From the NCBI GenBank assembly GCA_052400625.1, contig JBQTGH010000010.1: a stretch of 64,000 nt of DNA. One strand, given 5' to 3'. Positions within the stretch are counted from its first letter, which is position 1; every line of letters begins with the position of its first letter. Position numbers and translations under genes: made by a program. Positions 1-9,200 of this stretch are shown piece by piece. The notes below the pieces were generated by a model, which saw only the letters and a program-made list of their open reading frames with translations, was not told the DNA's origin and did not search any database. Source of the stretch: Thermophagus sp052400625 (GTDB lineage Bacteria; Bacteroidota; Bacteroidia; Bacteroidales; Marinilabiliaceae).

Positions 1-2517
1 AAAGAAAATGATTCCACCTATTGGCTGGGTACTTTAGGAGGAGGCCTTAACAGGGTGATTCTCCGGAATGAATTTGATGATTTCGGACATGGACAATATA
101 CTGCTTCGGCTTTTGGAAGCTCCCAAGGCCTGCCAGGGAATGATGTGGAAAGTCTAATTAGAGATAATGATGGCTTTCTGTGGATTGGAGGAAGTGGACT
201 ATCTAGATTTAACCCAAAAGATTCTTCTTTCTGGCACTTTGATGCTAGAGATGGACTCCAAAGTGATGGTTTTAAAATCGGGGCTGCTCAAAAGGGGTCA
301 GACGGAACCCTCTATTTTGGGGGGATTAAGGGATTGAATTATTTTATCCCTCAATTGATTGAGAAAAATGATATTCAAGCAGATGTAATTATTTCCAGAT
401 TAGAGGTTAAGGGAGATTTGGTGATGCCGGATAGAAAAAATAATGGACAAGTTATTTTGGATGAAGACATCTCATTTAAGGACAAAATAAAGTTAAATTA
501 TCAGCAAAATGATTTTCGTTTGCATCTGTCATCAGGCCATTATGCTAATCCACAAAAGTGTAAATTTCGCTACAGTCTGAAAGGATTTGATGAGGGTTGG
601 AACATTGTTTCCGGAGAATATCCCGTAATTAATTATACTAATCTGAGGTATGGAGAATACGATTTAAAAATTCAGGCTTCCAATAATGATGGGGTTTGGA
701 GTGAAGACCTTGCAAGTCTTGGTATAACAATAACGCCACCATGGTGGATGAGTACCGGAGCTTATATTGGATATGTTGTAATTTATCTCTTCGTTATGTG
801 GGTTATTTATTACTATCTATCCCGATTGGTGAAAATGAAAAATAACATTAAGCTAATAGAAGCGAAGGAGCAAAAGAATGAGGAAATCAATAAAATGAAG
901 ATTCAGTTTTTTACTAATATTTCTCATGAATTTAAAACCCCTCTTTCTCTTATTCTCACTCCTGTTGAACGTATGCTTTCTCAAGAATTGGGGCGTTCTG
1001 AACAAAGAAGGCTGCTTTCGATTGTTGCCAATAATTCTCAGAGATTATTAAATTTAATCACTGAATTAATTGATTTTAGGAAAGCAGAAGGAGGCGACTT
1101 AAGATTGAGAGCTAAAAAGCAGGAGTTTATTGGATTTCTCAAAAATATAACTGATTCATTTTCTGAAAACTCCAAAGTGAAAAATATCGCTTTTGATGTA
1201 GATAGCAGGAAGGAAGAGGAACTTTGGTTTGACGGGGAGAAAATGATTAAAATCATCACGAACCTTTTATCCAATGCTTTTAAGTTTACTCCGGAGGGAG
1301 GAAATATTAACGTGACTGTATTCAGAGGAAGGATTGATGCATTAAAGCCGACTTTTGAGAATTATTTTTTTGAAAAAAGTCCCTATCCCTCCTCTCAATA
1401 TTTATTTCTCAAAGTGTCCGACAACGGAATCGGTATTTCTGAAGGATCCATAAAAAAGATTTTTCAGCGTTACTATCAGGTGTCTGATTCCGGGAATAAC
1501 CATTTAGGTTCCGGTATTGGGTTGGCTTTGGTAAAAAGTCTTGTTTTTCTTCATAAGGGATTGGTATTTGTTAGTAGTGAACGGGAAAAAGGAACCGAGT
1601 TTGTTGTTGGGTTTCCCGTTGGAAGTGAACATCTTGCAGAAAGTGAGGTTATAGACGATTCTATTTCTGCTGATTATCCTCAATCTGTTTCAGGAATTTC
1701 TGCAGTTTCAAATGACCTTGAGGAGGATTACATCCATGAAGAGGGTAATGACGAGAAGCCGTTTTTGCTGATTGTTGAAGATAATGTTGATTTAAGGGGT
1801 ATGTTAAGGGATTCATTTAAAGATGAATACCAAGTGAAAGAGGCTGGAAATGGTGAAGAGGCTCTAAATATTATAAAAGAGGATTTGCCAGACTTGATTA
1901 TTTCCGATCTAATGATGCCGGTGATGGATGGAATGACCTTGCTAAAGAATATTCGGGCGGACATTAATATGAGTCATTTACCAGTTATTGTTCTCACTGC
2001 AAAATCCTCTGTGGAGGATCAGATTGAAGGCGTTGAAGGTGGAGCGGATCTATATGTGCCTAAGCCATTTAGTTTGAATCTCCTGGTGGCTCAAGTGAGA
2101 AAAATGATAAAGACCAGGACGGATCTTAAAGAGAAATACAGCAGCGATGTTTTTGCCGATTGCAGGGAAATTGCCAGGAATTCCAAAGACCGTGATTTTC
2201 TTGATCGTTTTATTCAAATTATCGATGAGAATATGGATAATAATGAATTTTCGGTTGATGATTTGACGGTAAAGCTGGGAATTGGCCGGACTAATTTGTA
2301 TAAGAAAGTAAAGTCACTTACTGGTCAGTCAATGGGGGACTTTATCAGAGATATTAGAATGAAAAAGGCGGCAAAAATTCTTTCGTCGGAAGATGTCTCC
2401 ATTTCCGAAGTTATTTACAGGATTGGATTAAACAGTAATTCCTATTTTACCAAAGCGTTTAAACAAAAATTCGGGATGACTCCCAGTGAGTTTATTCAAA
2501 ATGAGCGGAAACAGTAA
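1..2517 (+). CDS. Hybrid two-component system regulator (HTCS), 5'-truncated by the window
   Basis: One-protein sensor and transcription factor that typically binds an oligosaccharide in the periplasm and switches on the adjacent PUL. The frame is open from base 1, so the gene starts upstream; the visible start includes WLGTLGGGLNR, the end of a beta-propeller (Reg_prop) repeat. Numbering from the GTG at 55: propeller remnants to about 110, Y_Y_Y domain about 150-225, one membrane helix about 235-258, histidine kinase dimerisation domain with NISHEFKTP (His 291), HATPase with N-box NLLSNAFKF and glycine boxes DNGIGIS and GSGIGLAL, receiver domain with phospho-acceptor Asp 618 in SDLMMPVMDG and a conserved Lys in KPF, and a C-terminal AraC-type HTH about 720-815. 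Domain order is canonical for the family. It lies upstream of the susCD genes on the same strand, so it is the likely PUL activator. Confidence 0.95.
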   Translation, partial: KENDSTYWLGTLGGGLNRVILRNEFDDFGHGQYTASAFGSSQGLPGNDVESLIRDNDGFLWIGGSGLSRFNPKDSSFWHFDARDGLQSDGFKIGAAQKGSDGTLYFGGIKGLNYFIPQLIEKNDIQADVIISRLEVKGDLVMPDRKNNGQVILDEDISFKDKIKLNYQQNDFRLHLSSGHYANPQKCKFRYSLKGFDEGWNIVSGEYPVINYTNLRYGEYDLKIQASNNDGVWSEDLASLGITITPPWWMSTGAYIGYVVIYLFVMWVIYYYLSRLVKMKNNIKLIEAKEQKNEEINKMKIQFFTNISHEFKTPLSLILTPVERMLSQELGRSEQRRLLSIVANNSQRLLNLITELIDFRKAEGGDLRLRAKKQEFIGFLKNITDSFSENSKVKNIAFDVDSRKEEELWFDGEKMIKIITNLLSNAFKFTPEGGNINVTVFRGRIDALKPTFENYFFEKSPYPSSQYLFLKVSDNGIGISEGSIKKIFQRYYQVSDSGNNHLGSGIGLALVKSLVFLHKGLVFVSSEREKGTEFVVGFPVGSEHLAESEVIDDSISADYPQSVSGISAVSNDLEEDYIHEEGNDEKPFLLIVEDNVDLRGMLRDSFKDEYQVKEAGNGEEALNIIKEDLPDLIISDLMMPVMDGMTLLKNIRADINMSHLPVIVLTAKSSVEDQIEGVEGGADLYVPKPFSLNLLVAQVRKMIKTRTDLKEKYSSDVFADCREIARNSKDRDFLDRFIQIIDENMDNNEFSVDDLTVKLGIGRTNLYKKVKSLTGQSMGDFIRDIRMKKAAKILSSEDVSISEVIYRIGLNSNSYFTKAFKQKFGMTPSEFIQNERKQ

Positions 2518-2650
2518 GAATTTTTACGATTATTTATTAGGGGTGTAAGTTGTTTTATCCTGATTAATTGACTTCTTCAGACTTTTTTTAGAAACTGCCT
2601 GGTGCAGGATTCAACAATCTGCAAAACAAATGCGTTCTTATCAGATTTGG

Positions 2651-2706
2651 GGGGTGTCCAAAAGATCACAAATTAAAGTTATGAACTTAATGGACAACCA
2701 CGCCCC
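2651..2706. repeat. Imperfect nested inverted repeat downstream of the HTCS gene
   Basis: Outer arms GGGGTGTCC (2651-2659) and GGACAACCACGCCCC (2692-2706) are partly complementary. Inner arms ATTAAAGTT (2672-2680) and AACTTAAT (2684-2691) pair with one bulge. The run GGGGGGTGTCCAAAAG resembles the end of some insertion sequences, but no transposase is nearby. It may be a transcript-end structure or a relic. The rest of 2518-2811 shows nothing I can name. Confidence 0.35.
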
Positions 2707-2811
2707 TTTCAAGCGGAGTATATGCTGCAATTGCTGTTTATTTTATATTTTTTTGAAGATCAGAGCAAAAGTTCTGTACTCTTCGACAATAAGGAAAAAG
2801 GAATAAGCTAG

Positions 2812-2851
2812 AATTTAGTGTTTGTTAAAAATTTTATATAAACACTAAATT
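2812..2851. promoter_or_regulatory. Perfect 12-bp inverted repeat just before the start codon of the T9SS protein gene
   Basis: AATTTAGTGTTT (2812-2823) and AAACACTAAATT (2840-2851) are exact reverse complements with a 16-nt AT-rich spacer. The right arm ends 8 nt before the ATG at 2860. It could be a repressor/activator operator or a 5'-UTR hairpin controlling translation. It is too AT-rich and lacks the T-run expected of a terminator for the upstream gene. Confidence 0.5.
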
Positions 2852-2859
2852 TTTTAGTT

Positions 2860-3945
2860 ATGAAGAAAAGTGTACTATTTATTTCTTTTTTGCTTTTTTT
2901 GAGCGTTGCTATGATGGGGCAGTATTCTTACTATCCTTACCAGGAGAAGTTTTCAGCCGGGGCTTATTCAGTTCCGGATGCCAATTTTAATGATCTGGAA
3001 GCACTTGATCTTAGCGAAACGGATGTCGGAGATACCCAAAGTTTCGGGATGAGGTGGGATTATTTCGATCAGGTGGACGCTACCGGGAATTCGGTTTTTA
3101 AAAATGACAAAGAAATGACTTTCGGTTGGGATCCTGATGTGGTTGGTGAACCTCAAACTGCCGGAGGCCAAATCAGGGGCTGGACTCTTAATGATGAAGT
3201 TGCTTATCCTGATTACAATCAACAATGGGCGGTGGTTCGTTTTAATGGCAATCCGGCCTCACCACGATTCAGTGGCGGATGGTATTATTATACCATAAAT
3301 TTTTCGCAAGCTGATGATTATGCATTGATATTCAGGGTGAGAGGGGCTCCTGCTTCTTCAGATTCACATCTTTTTTCATTTGAAGTGTTTAATAAGAATG
3401 ACATGAATACTGCGGTGCATTCCTGGAACGTAAATCTTGAGGGGATGGACTTTTCTTCCATAGGGAGTACTTCTTCAGACGGCAAGTATACCAATATAGG
3501 ACAGGCAAGGGCCGGGAAAACTGGACAGGCAGGTACCTATTGGGTGATCGCTAACAATGCAGCTGATTTGTTTAATGTTTCGGCTACCGGAGAATATGTT
3601 GTGAAAGTCAGCCAGGCCTATGAGGTTGCTGGTAATACCAATTCAGCTTACGGTGGATTTTCTTTCTATAATGGGGATATGGGTACAATTCCAACCGGTA
3701 TTTTTGATTCAACAGTCAAGGATTACCGCATTTCTGCACAAGTGACAGGAAATCGTTTGTCCGTTACCGGTAATATTGGACAAACAAGTATAAGTGTTTA
3801 TAATCTGGCAGGGACTATGGTAATGAAAAAGACCGTCGAAGGTGCGGTGAATAATGAGATCTTGAGTTTGCGTAAGGGACTCTATATTATCAAAATTATA
3901 GATTCAAATTCAAATAAACAATCCGTGAAAGTAATGATTAACTAA
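2860..3945 (+). CDS. Secreted protein of unknown function with T9SS type A sorting domain
   Basis: A 361-residue protein with an N-terminal signal peptide (MKKSVLFISFLLFLSVAMMG). The middle (about 25-280) is rich in aromatic and Gly/Asn residues, with a stretch around FSQADDYALIFRVRG that resembles carbohydrate-binding-module-6-type beta-sandwiches; I cannot assign a family. The last 75 residues (from about 288, with ISVYNLAGTMVMKKTV and GLYIIKI) match the Por/T9SS type A C-terminal sorting domain, so it is probably exported through the outer membrane and released or anchored at the surface. It sits alone between the regulator and the GH27 gene, with a hairpin operator-like repeat in front and a terminator behind, so it is probably monocistronic. 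A glycan-binding role is inference from fold impression and context. Confidence 0.8.
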   Translation: MKKSVLFISFLLFLSVAMMGQYSYYPYQEKFSAGAYSVPDANFNDLEALDLSETDVGDTQSFGMRWDYFDQVDATGNSVFKNDKEMTFGWDPDVVGEPQTAGGQIRGWTLNDEVAYPDYNQQWAVVRFNGNPASPRFSGGWYYYTINFSQADDYALIFRVRGAPASSDSHLFSFEVFNKNDMNTAVHSWNVNLEGMDFSSIGSTSSDGKYTNIGQARAGKTGQAGTYWVIANNAADLFNVSATGEYVVKVSQAYEVAGNTNSAYGGFSFYNGDMGTIPTGIFDSTVKDYRISAQVTGNRLSVTGNIGQTSISVYNLAGTMVMKKTVEGAVNNEILSLRKGLYIIKIIDSNSNKQSVKVMIN

Positions 3946-3993
3946 ACCTAAAGAATTGGTTTGTATAATTAAGAGTTAGCTTATTTGTTTAAT

Positions 3994-4033
3994 CCCCGGT
4001 TTTTAACAAAAGTTTGTAAACCGGGGGTTTTTA
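3994..4033 (+). terminator. Rho-independent terminator after the T9SS protein gene
   Basis: Perfect arms CCCCGGTTT (3994-4002) and AAACCGGGG (4018-4026) with a 15-nt loop, followed by GTTTTTATTT. It lies 48 nt past the stop codon at 3945 and ends a single-gene transcript. Confidence 0.85.
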
Positions 4034-4270
4034 TTTCTGTATTTGTCTGAATGAATTTTGAGGGTGAAGTATTAAAAATGATAAAGTCTCCTTTTCCCAG
4101 TCATCATCAGTGGCATCAACCTTCCGTTTTTTTAAGAATGCGTTTGTGATGAAAAACACCCAGAGTAATTTTTCATCAGAACATAGTCTATTTATTTCTT
4201 ATAGGATGTCTTTGTTTTGCGGTGCATCGTATTGATTGATTTGTACGTGGATCTGATTTAAGTAATTCAT
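4031..4270 (-). pseudogene. Possible decayed small gene with one in-frame stop
   Basis: Reading the minus strand from an ATG at 4270 gives 79 codons ending in TAA at 4031, interrupted only by a TAA at 4199-4201 (codon 24). The 55 codons after the stop have a protein-like composition (for example INRLCSDEKLLWVFF and VDATDDDWEKE). I do not recognise a family. It may be a remnant of a gene lost when the PUL was assembled, or chance in AT-rich DNA. Confidence 0.25.
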
Positions 4271-4642
4271 TATCAGTGGTTAGGCTTTTGAATTTTATTG
4301 CCTTATGTAAGGCAAGGTGTTTAATATAGTAGGAGGACTTTTTTTGATGGTTGTTGCCTCCAAAGGGTTCGAAATGTCTGAGAATAAGAAGAGTTCATCC
4401 TTAAAGAAGGTGTTTGGTGTGATGGATTTTGATCATTATTCCTGGATGCAGAAATGAATGTTTGTGTTGTTAATGTGTTGTTTATCAGGGATTAGTTCTT
4501 TTAATAACAGGTGTCTGTACAAAATCAATAAAAAAGTGCACACAAATGTTAAACCCTTTTTGCTCTCAACAGTAAATTGCGAACAATAAATTTTGGCGTT
4601 GGACCGGATAGTTGGTCTTTATCTCTAAGTAAAAAATGAATT
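4271..4642. other. Intergenic region before the GH27 gene
   Basis: No convincing gene. A 36-codon plus-strand frame at 4347-4457 has an AGGAGGA stretch 9 nt before its ATG, but no recognisable content. The final part (4500-4642) must carry the promoter of the GH27/susCD unit. A TAAATTTTG stretch near 4586 with a TTTG box about 24 nt upstream only approximates the Bacteroidota TAnnTTTG consensus. Confidence 0.4.
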
Positions 4643-6064
4643 ATGCAATTGTTAAAAAAGATTGGATTACTCTTATTCCCGGTTTTATTAGTAATGTGTA
4701 AACCAGGTGATAAAAACAGGGATTCTATTTCTATAGAGAATCATAAAGTGTTAGCAGCTACACCTCCAATGGGTTGGAATAGTTTTGATGCCTATGATTG
4801 CCGAATTGATGAGGAAACTTACAGGCACACAGTTGATTTTATGTCTGAAAACCTTCTTGAGTATGGTTGGAATTATGCAGTGATTGATTATATCTGGTGG
4901 CATCCTGCTCCCGGGAATTGGGATACTCCCAGAAGAAAGGGACATCCTAACATTAGATATAAAGCGGATGGAGAGCCTCTTTTTCCTGAATATACGTACA
5001 TAGATGAATTTGGCCGGTTGATTCCTTCACCGGAAAGGTTTCCATCGTCCGTTGATGGGGCGGGTTTTAAAGCTTTAGGCGAGTATGTACACAGTAAAGG
5101 ATTAAAATTTGGAATACATATTATGCGAGGTATTCACAGGGCTGCCTGGTATTACGACCTTCCAATAAAAGGTACTTCTTATACTGCCCGGGATATTGCA
5201 GAACCAAATGATACCTGTGGATGGTGTAATCACATGTACGGTGTAGATTATTCAAAACCAGGAGCACAGGAATATTACAATTCTCTTTTTGAATTGTATG
5301 CCAGTTGGGGTGTTGATTTTGTGAAAGCTGATGATACTATGTATCCACCTTACCATGAAAAGGAGATAGAAATGATTCGTAAAGCCATTGATAATTGCGG
5401 ACGTCCTATTGTATTGAGTTTGTCGTGCGGAGAAGCGCCTCTTGGGATGGCTGATCACCTTAAGAGCAATGCCAATATGTGGAGAATTTCGGGAGATTTC
5501 TGGGATACCTGGCCACAGTTGTTGCATAATTTTGATTTAATGAATCAATGGTCATCACATAATGGTCCCGGGCATTGGGCTGATGCAGATATGTTACCAT
5601 TTGGTAAGATTTCTCTGGATGACAGACCTCATGGTCCTGAACGAGAATCACGCTTTACATGGCCGGAGCATTACTCATTGATGACTTTATGGTGTATTGG
5701 GAAATCTCCTTTGATGATTGGGTCAGATTTACTAAGTATTTCTGACAAAACATTGAGTTTTTTCCAGAACTCAGAGGTTCTTTATGTTAACCAGTTCAGT
5801 GCATCCAACCGACAGGTATATAAAACAAATAATGAAGCGGTCTGGGTTGCAGAGGATCCTTCAAATGGAGATAAGTTTTTAGCCTTGTTTAATCTTTCAG
5901 ATAAACGCCGTGATATCACTTATGATCTTGAACTTACAAAGTGGCGGGCCAGGTATCAGGTACGTGATTTATGGGAAAAGAAGGATATGGGGATTGTTGA
6001 AGGAAGAATTAATTCTACAGTTGATCCTCACGGCGCTGTTCTGTTTAAACTAGTTCCCAAATAA
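4643..6064 (+). CDS. GH27 family glycosidase (alpha-galactosidase or beta-L-arabinopyranosidase)
   Basis: Retaining exo-glycosidase expected to remove terminal alpha-galactose, or beta-L-arabinopyranose, from side chains. The 473-residue protein opens with a hydrophobic leader ending LLVMC, a possible but imperfect lipobox (Cys 19), so it is likely periplasmic or membrane-anchored. The GH27 signature MGWNSFDAYDCRIDEE follows at about 38, the (beta/alpha)8 barrel fills about 35-380, and a beta-sandwich C-terminal domain ends the protein (DPHGAVLFKLVPK). By comparison with the family, Asp 230 in VDFVKADDT is the nucleophile and Asp 285 in RISGDFWDTW the acid/base. It is the first enzyme of the susCD unit, 179 nt ahead of the first susC. 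The exact sugar specificity cannot be read from the sequence. Confidence 0.88.
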   Translation: MQLLKKIGLLLFPVLLVMCKPGDKNRDSISIENHKVLAATPPMGWNSFDAYDCRIDEETYRHTVDFMSENLLEYGWNYAVIDYIWWHPAPGNWDTPRRKGHPNIRYKADGEPLFPEYTYIDEFGRLIPSPERFPSSVDGAGFKALGEYVHSKGLKFGIHIMRGIHRAAWYYDLPIKGTSYTARDIAEPNDTCGWCNHMYGVDYSKPGAQEYYNSLFELYASWGVDFVKADDTMYPPYHEKEIEMIRKAIDNCGRPIVLSLSCGEAPLGMADHLKSNANMWRISGDFWDTWPQLLHNFDLMNQWSSHNGPGHWADADMLPFGKISLDDRPHGPERESRFTWPEHYSLMTLWCIGKSPLMIGSDLLSISDKTLSFFQNSEVLYVNQFSASNRQVYKTNNEAVWVAEDPSNGDKFLALFNLSDKRRDITYDLELTKWRARYQVRDLWEKKDMGIVEGRINSTVDPHGAVLFKLVPK

Positions 6065-6090
6065 GAAGAACCGTACTTAAAAACTGCTAA

Positions 6091-6240
6091 ATGAAAATAA
6101 TAATTAAAATCAAGTCTATGAAAAACAGAATTATCTTATCATTTCCTAGGGGAGGTGGAACCTCCAATAAAAAGAAAAATGAAGTTCCTCATTATTGGGA
6201 GAGGATTTTTTTGACTAATATTCGTTTATTAAAAATCTAA
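6091..6240 (+). CDS. Possible 49-residue leader peptide upstream of the first susC, containing a hairpin
   Basis: An ATG at 6091 opens a frame that ends in TAA at 6238-6240, three bases before the susC ATG at 6244. The peptide is very basic (MKIIIKIKSMKNRIIL at the start). Within it, GGAGGT (6151-6156) and ACCTCC (6160-6165) form a perfect 6-bp hairpin. The tight coupling to susC is suggestive of a translated leader, but chance is quite possible at this length. Confidence 0.25.
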   Translation: MKIIIKIKSMKNRIILSFPRGGGTSNKKKNEVPHYWERIFLTNIRLLKI

Positions 6241-6243
6241 GCT

Positions 6244-9200
6244 ATGAATCAAAAATTAAAGATTTTAGTGTTTCTGTTAATACTGGGATCTTATGTTTCA
6301 GCACAAACAAAGAGGGTAACAGGTACCGTTACGGATGAAACGGGCGTTACTTTACCCGGAGTCAATGTTGTGATCCAGGGGACTACTGAAGGAACCATCA
6401 CAAATATTGACGGACAGTATTCCATTGAAATAGAAGAAGGATCTCAATTGTTATTCCGATTTATCGGTTACAAAAACCTGGTGGTACCCTATGAAGGGCA
6501 GCCTCAGATTAATGTATCTCTTGAGCCGGATGTGATGTCTCTGGATGAGGTTGTTGTTGTAGGATATGGTGTTCAGAAAAAGGAGAGTGTTGTTGGGGCA
6601 ATCACCCAGGCCAAAGGAGATGAGCTAAAAAAGCGGGGTAGTTCCACAAATTTCACTGATGTATTGAGTGGAGCAATGCCCGGGGTGACGGTCATGTCCA
6701 GTACTGGTATTCCCGGCGGTGGCGGCGCATTTGAAGGAGAAGATTCTGATATTGGCCAAAATGCCGAGATTCTTATTCGTGGAAAATCAACCTGGAATAA
6801 TGCCGAGCCATTGATTTTGGTAGATGGCGTTGAGCGATCAATGGGCGACATTGATGTTAATGAAGTGGAGAGCATTTCAGTATTGAAAGATGCCTCTGCT
6901 ACAGCAGTTTTTGGGGTGAAAGGAGCAAATGGAGTAATTCTTATTACCACGAAACGCGGGAAAGAGGGTAAACCAGTGTTGAATATTGAAGCCAACACAA
7001 CCTTCAAACAAGCTTCCAGAATTCCAACAGTTTTAAATTCATACGAAGGAATTCGAGCCAGGAACTTTGCTGCCTATAATGAGGTAGCTGTCCGGCCAAC
7101 AAGTTGGGGGTTATATGTGCCTATGGAGCAGTTGGATTATTACCGGACACAGGAGTACCCTGATGGATTTCCGGAAGTGGACTGGGAAGATGTAATGCTT
7201 AAAGACTGGGGACGTTCCCATAAAATTAATATGAACGTTTCCGGAGGTACTGATTTTGTGAAGTATTTTAGTTCCTTAGGATATTCGCACGAAGGAGATA
7301 TTCTAAATACCAAGGATCTGGGACAGGGATATGTTCCGGACTTCAGGTATGACAGGTATAACTTCCGAACAAACCTTGATTTCGAGTTGACTAAGACAAC
7401 AAAATTCCAGGCCAACCTGAGTGGTTATTTGGGAAAAGCTCAAAAATCGGCAGCCAATGTGCATGGAATGTGGTACGGCGTTTATGCACAGCCTCATGAT
7501 CATCCTGTAGTACAATATGAGGACGGAACTTATGGTCATGGTGTTAAATATGAGCGATTTGGAGAAAATAATTTTGTTGATTTGAATTTCTCAGGGGTTG
7601 ACCGTGAAAACCGGGCAGAGGTTAACAGTGACTTTAAATTAACCCAGGATCTTAGTGTTATTACTGAAGGTTTATCGGTTGGTGGAATGTTGGCTTTTGA
7701 CCAGTTTTTCAAGACAGAAGGTCGTGGAATCAATGATTTAGGGGTTCAGACTAAATATGTGGATCCCCTATACTATGTTACTCCGGGAGCTGACATTGAA
7801 GATTATACTACCTATGACTATCCTGATGCTTATAAGAATCAGACGCATGGATTTGATTTTTATCGGGCTCCTTTAGAGTATAGCAATGAGCAAATTACCA
7901 ACAATATCATGAAGGCTGCGAGCAGGAAGCTCTATTATCGGGGAGAGTTGAACTATGCACGCGATTTTAATGAACATGCGATCACATTTCTTGGATTGTT
8001 CAGTCGTGAAGAAACCTATTCATACAGAGGTGCATTTGCGGGTTTCCCAACCAAGCGTGAAGACTGGGTAAGTCGTCTTACCTATAATTACGATACACGT
8101 TATTTTCTTGATGTAAGTGGTGCTTATAATGGATCTCAAAAATTTGGACCCGGATATAAGTTTGATTTCTTTCCGTCAGTTGCAATTGGCTGGACTATTT
8201 CCAATGAAACATTTTTCCAAAACAGCCTGCCGTTTGTAAATACCTTAAAAGTTCGTTACTCTAACGGAAAAGTAGGAAATGACCGCGTAAGTGGCGTGAA
8301 TTCCCCATGGCTTTATGCTACTACCTGGAATGAGGGGGATAAAGTGAAGTTTGGAGATCCTCTGGTTGACGGGCCTCAGATGTATAAAGAGGGAACTCCT
8401 GGTAACCCGGATGTAAGATGGGAAGTTGCTCATAAGCAAAACCTTGGAGTTGAAATAGGTGTGTTGCAAAATCTAGTATCAATGAATGTTGATCTTTTCA
8501 GGGAGAATAGAACCGACATTCTGATTGCGGCAGCGCAAAGAACCATTCCAGACTTTTACGGACAAACAGCCTCTGCCACTAACAGCGGTGAGGTTATTTC
8601 TGAAGGGGCAGAATTTGAAGCCAGATTTAGTAAAGCCCATGGAAATGGTTTGAGGTATTGGGCTTCTTTAAACTGGACTTATGCTGAGAATGAGATCATT
8701 TACAAAGAAGATCCGGAATTGAAACCTGATTATCAAAAAAATGAAGGGTATTCCATTGGTCAGACCCGTTCAATGATTTCGTCAGAACTAATGACTTCCT
8801 GGGATGATGTTTATACCGGAACTATGCCGTTGAATGACCGTGGTGATCTGATGCCCGGAGACTACCGGCTGATAGATTTTAATGCAGATGGAGTAGTAGA
8901 TGGACAAGATGGAGCTCCTTATGGTTATCCCAAATATCCATTGAATACTTACTCTTTTGCTTTTGGAGGCGAATATAAAGGATTTTCATTGATGTTGAAT
9001 TTTTACGGAGTATATAATGTTACCCAGAATATTTCATTGTCAGAATTTGGATTTCATTCCCCATCGATCTATGAAACTCAAATAGAAGATACCTTTACTC
9101 CGGAGATAGGGAACAGTAATCCTTCTTTCCGCAGTTTGAAATTGGAAAGAGTGGCAACCAACGCTGAGTATTATCAAATGGATGCATCTTTCCTTAGGTT

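Noticed and set aside
4347..4457. 36-codon plus-strand frame with AGGAGGA upstream
   Set aside because: Too short, no homology-like content, and Bacteroidota rarely rely on Shine-Dalgarno sequences.
4558..4595. Putative Bacteroidota -33/-7 promoter before the GH27 gene
   Set aside because: The TTTG and TAAATTTTG boxes deviate in spacing and sequence from the known TTTG-(19-21 nt)-TAnnTTTG pattern.
6573..7007. 144-codon minus-strand frame in the first susC
   Set aside because: Antisense of the conserved plug region of SusC; low-complexity composition only.
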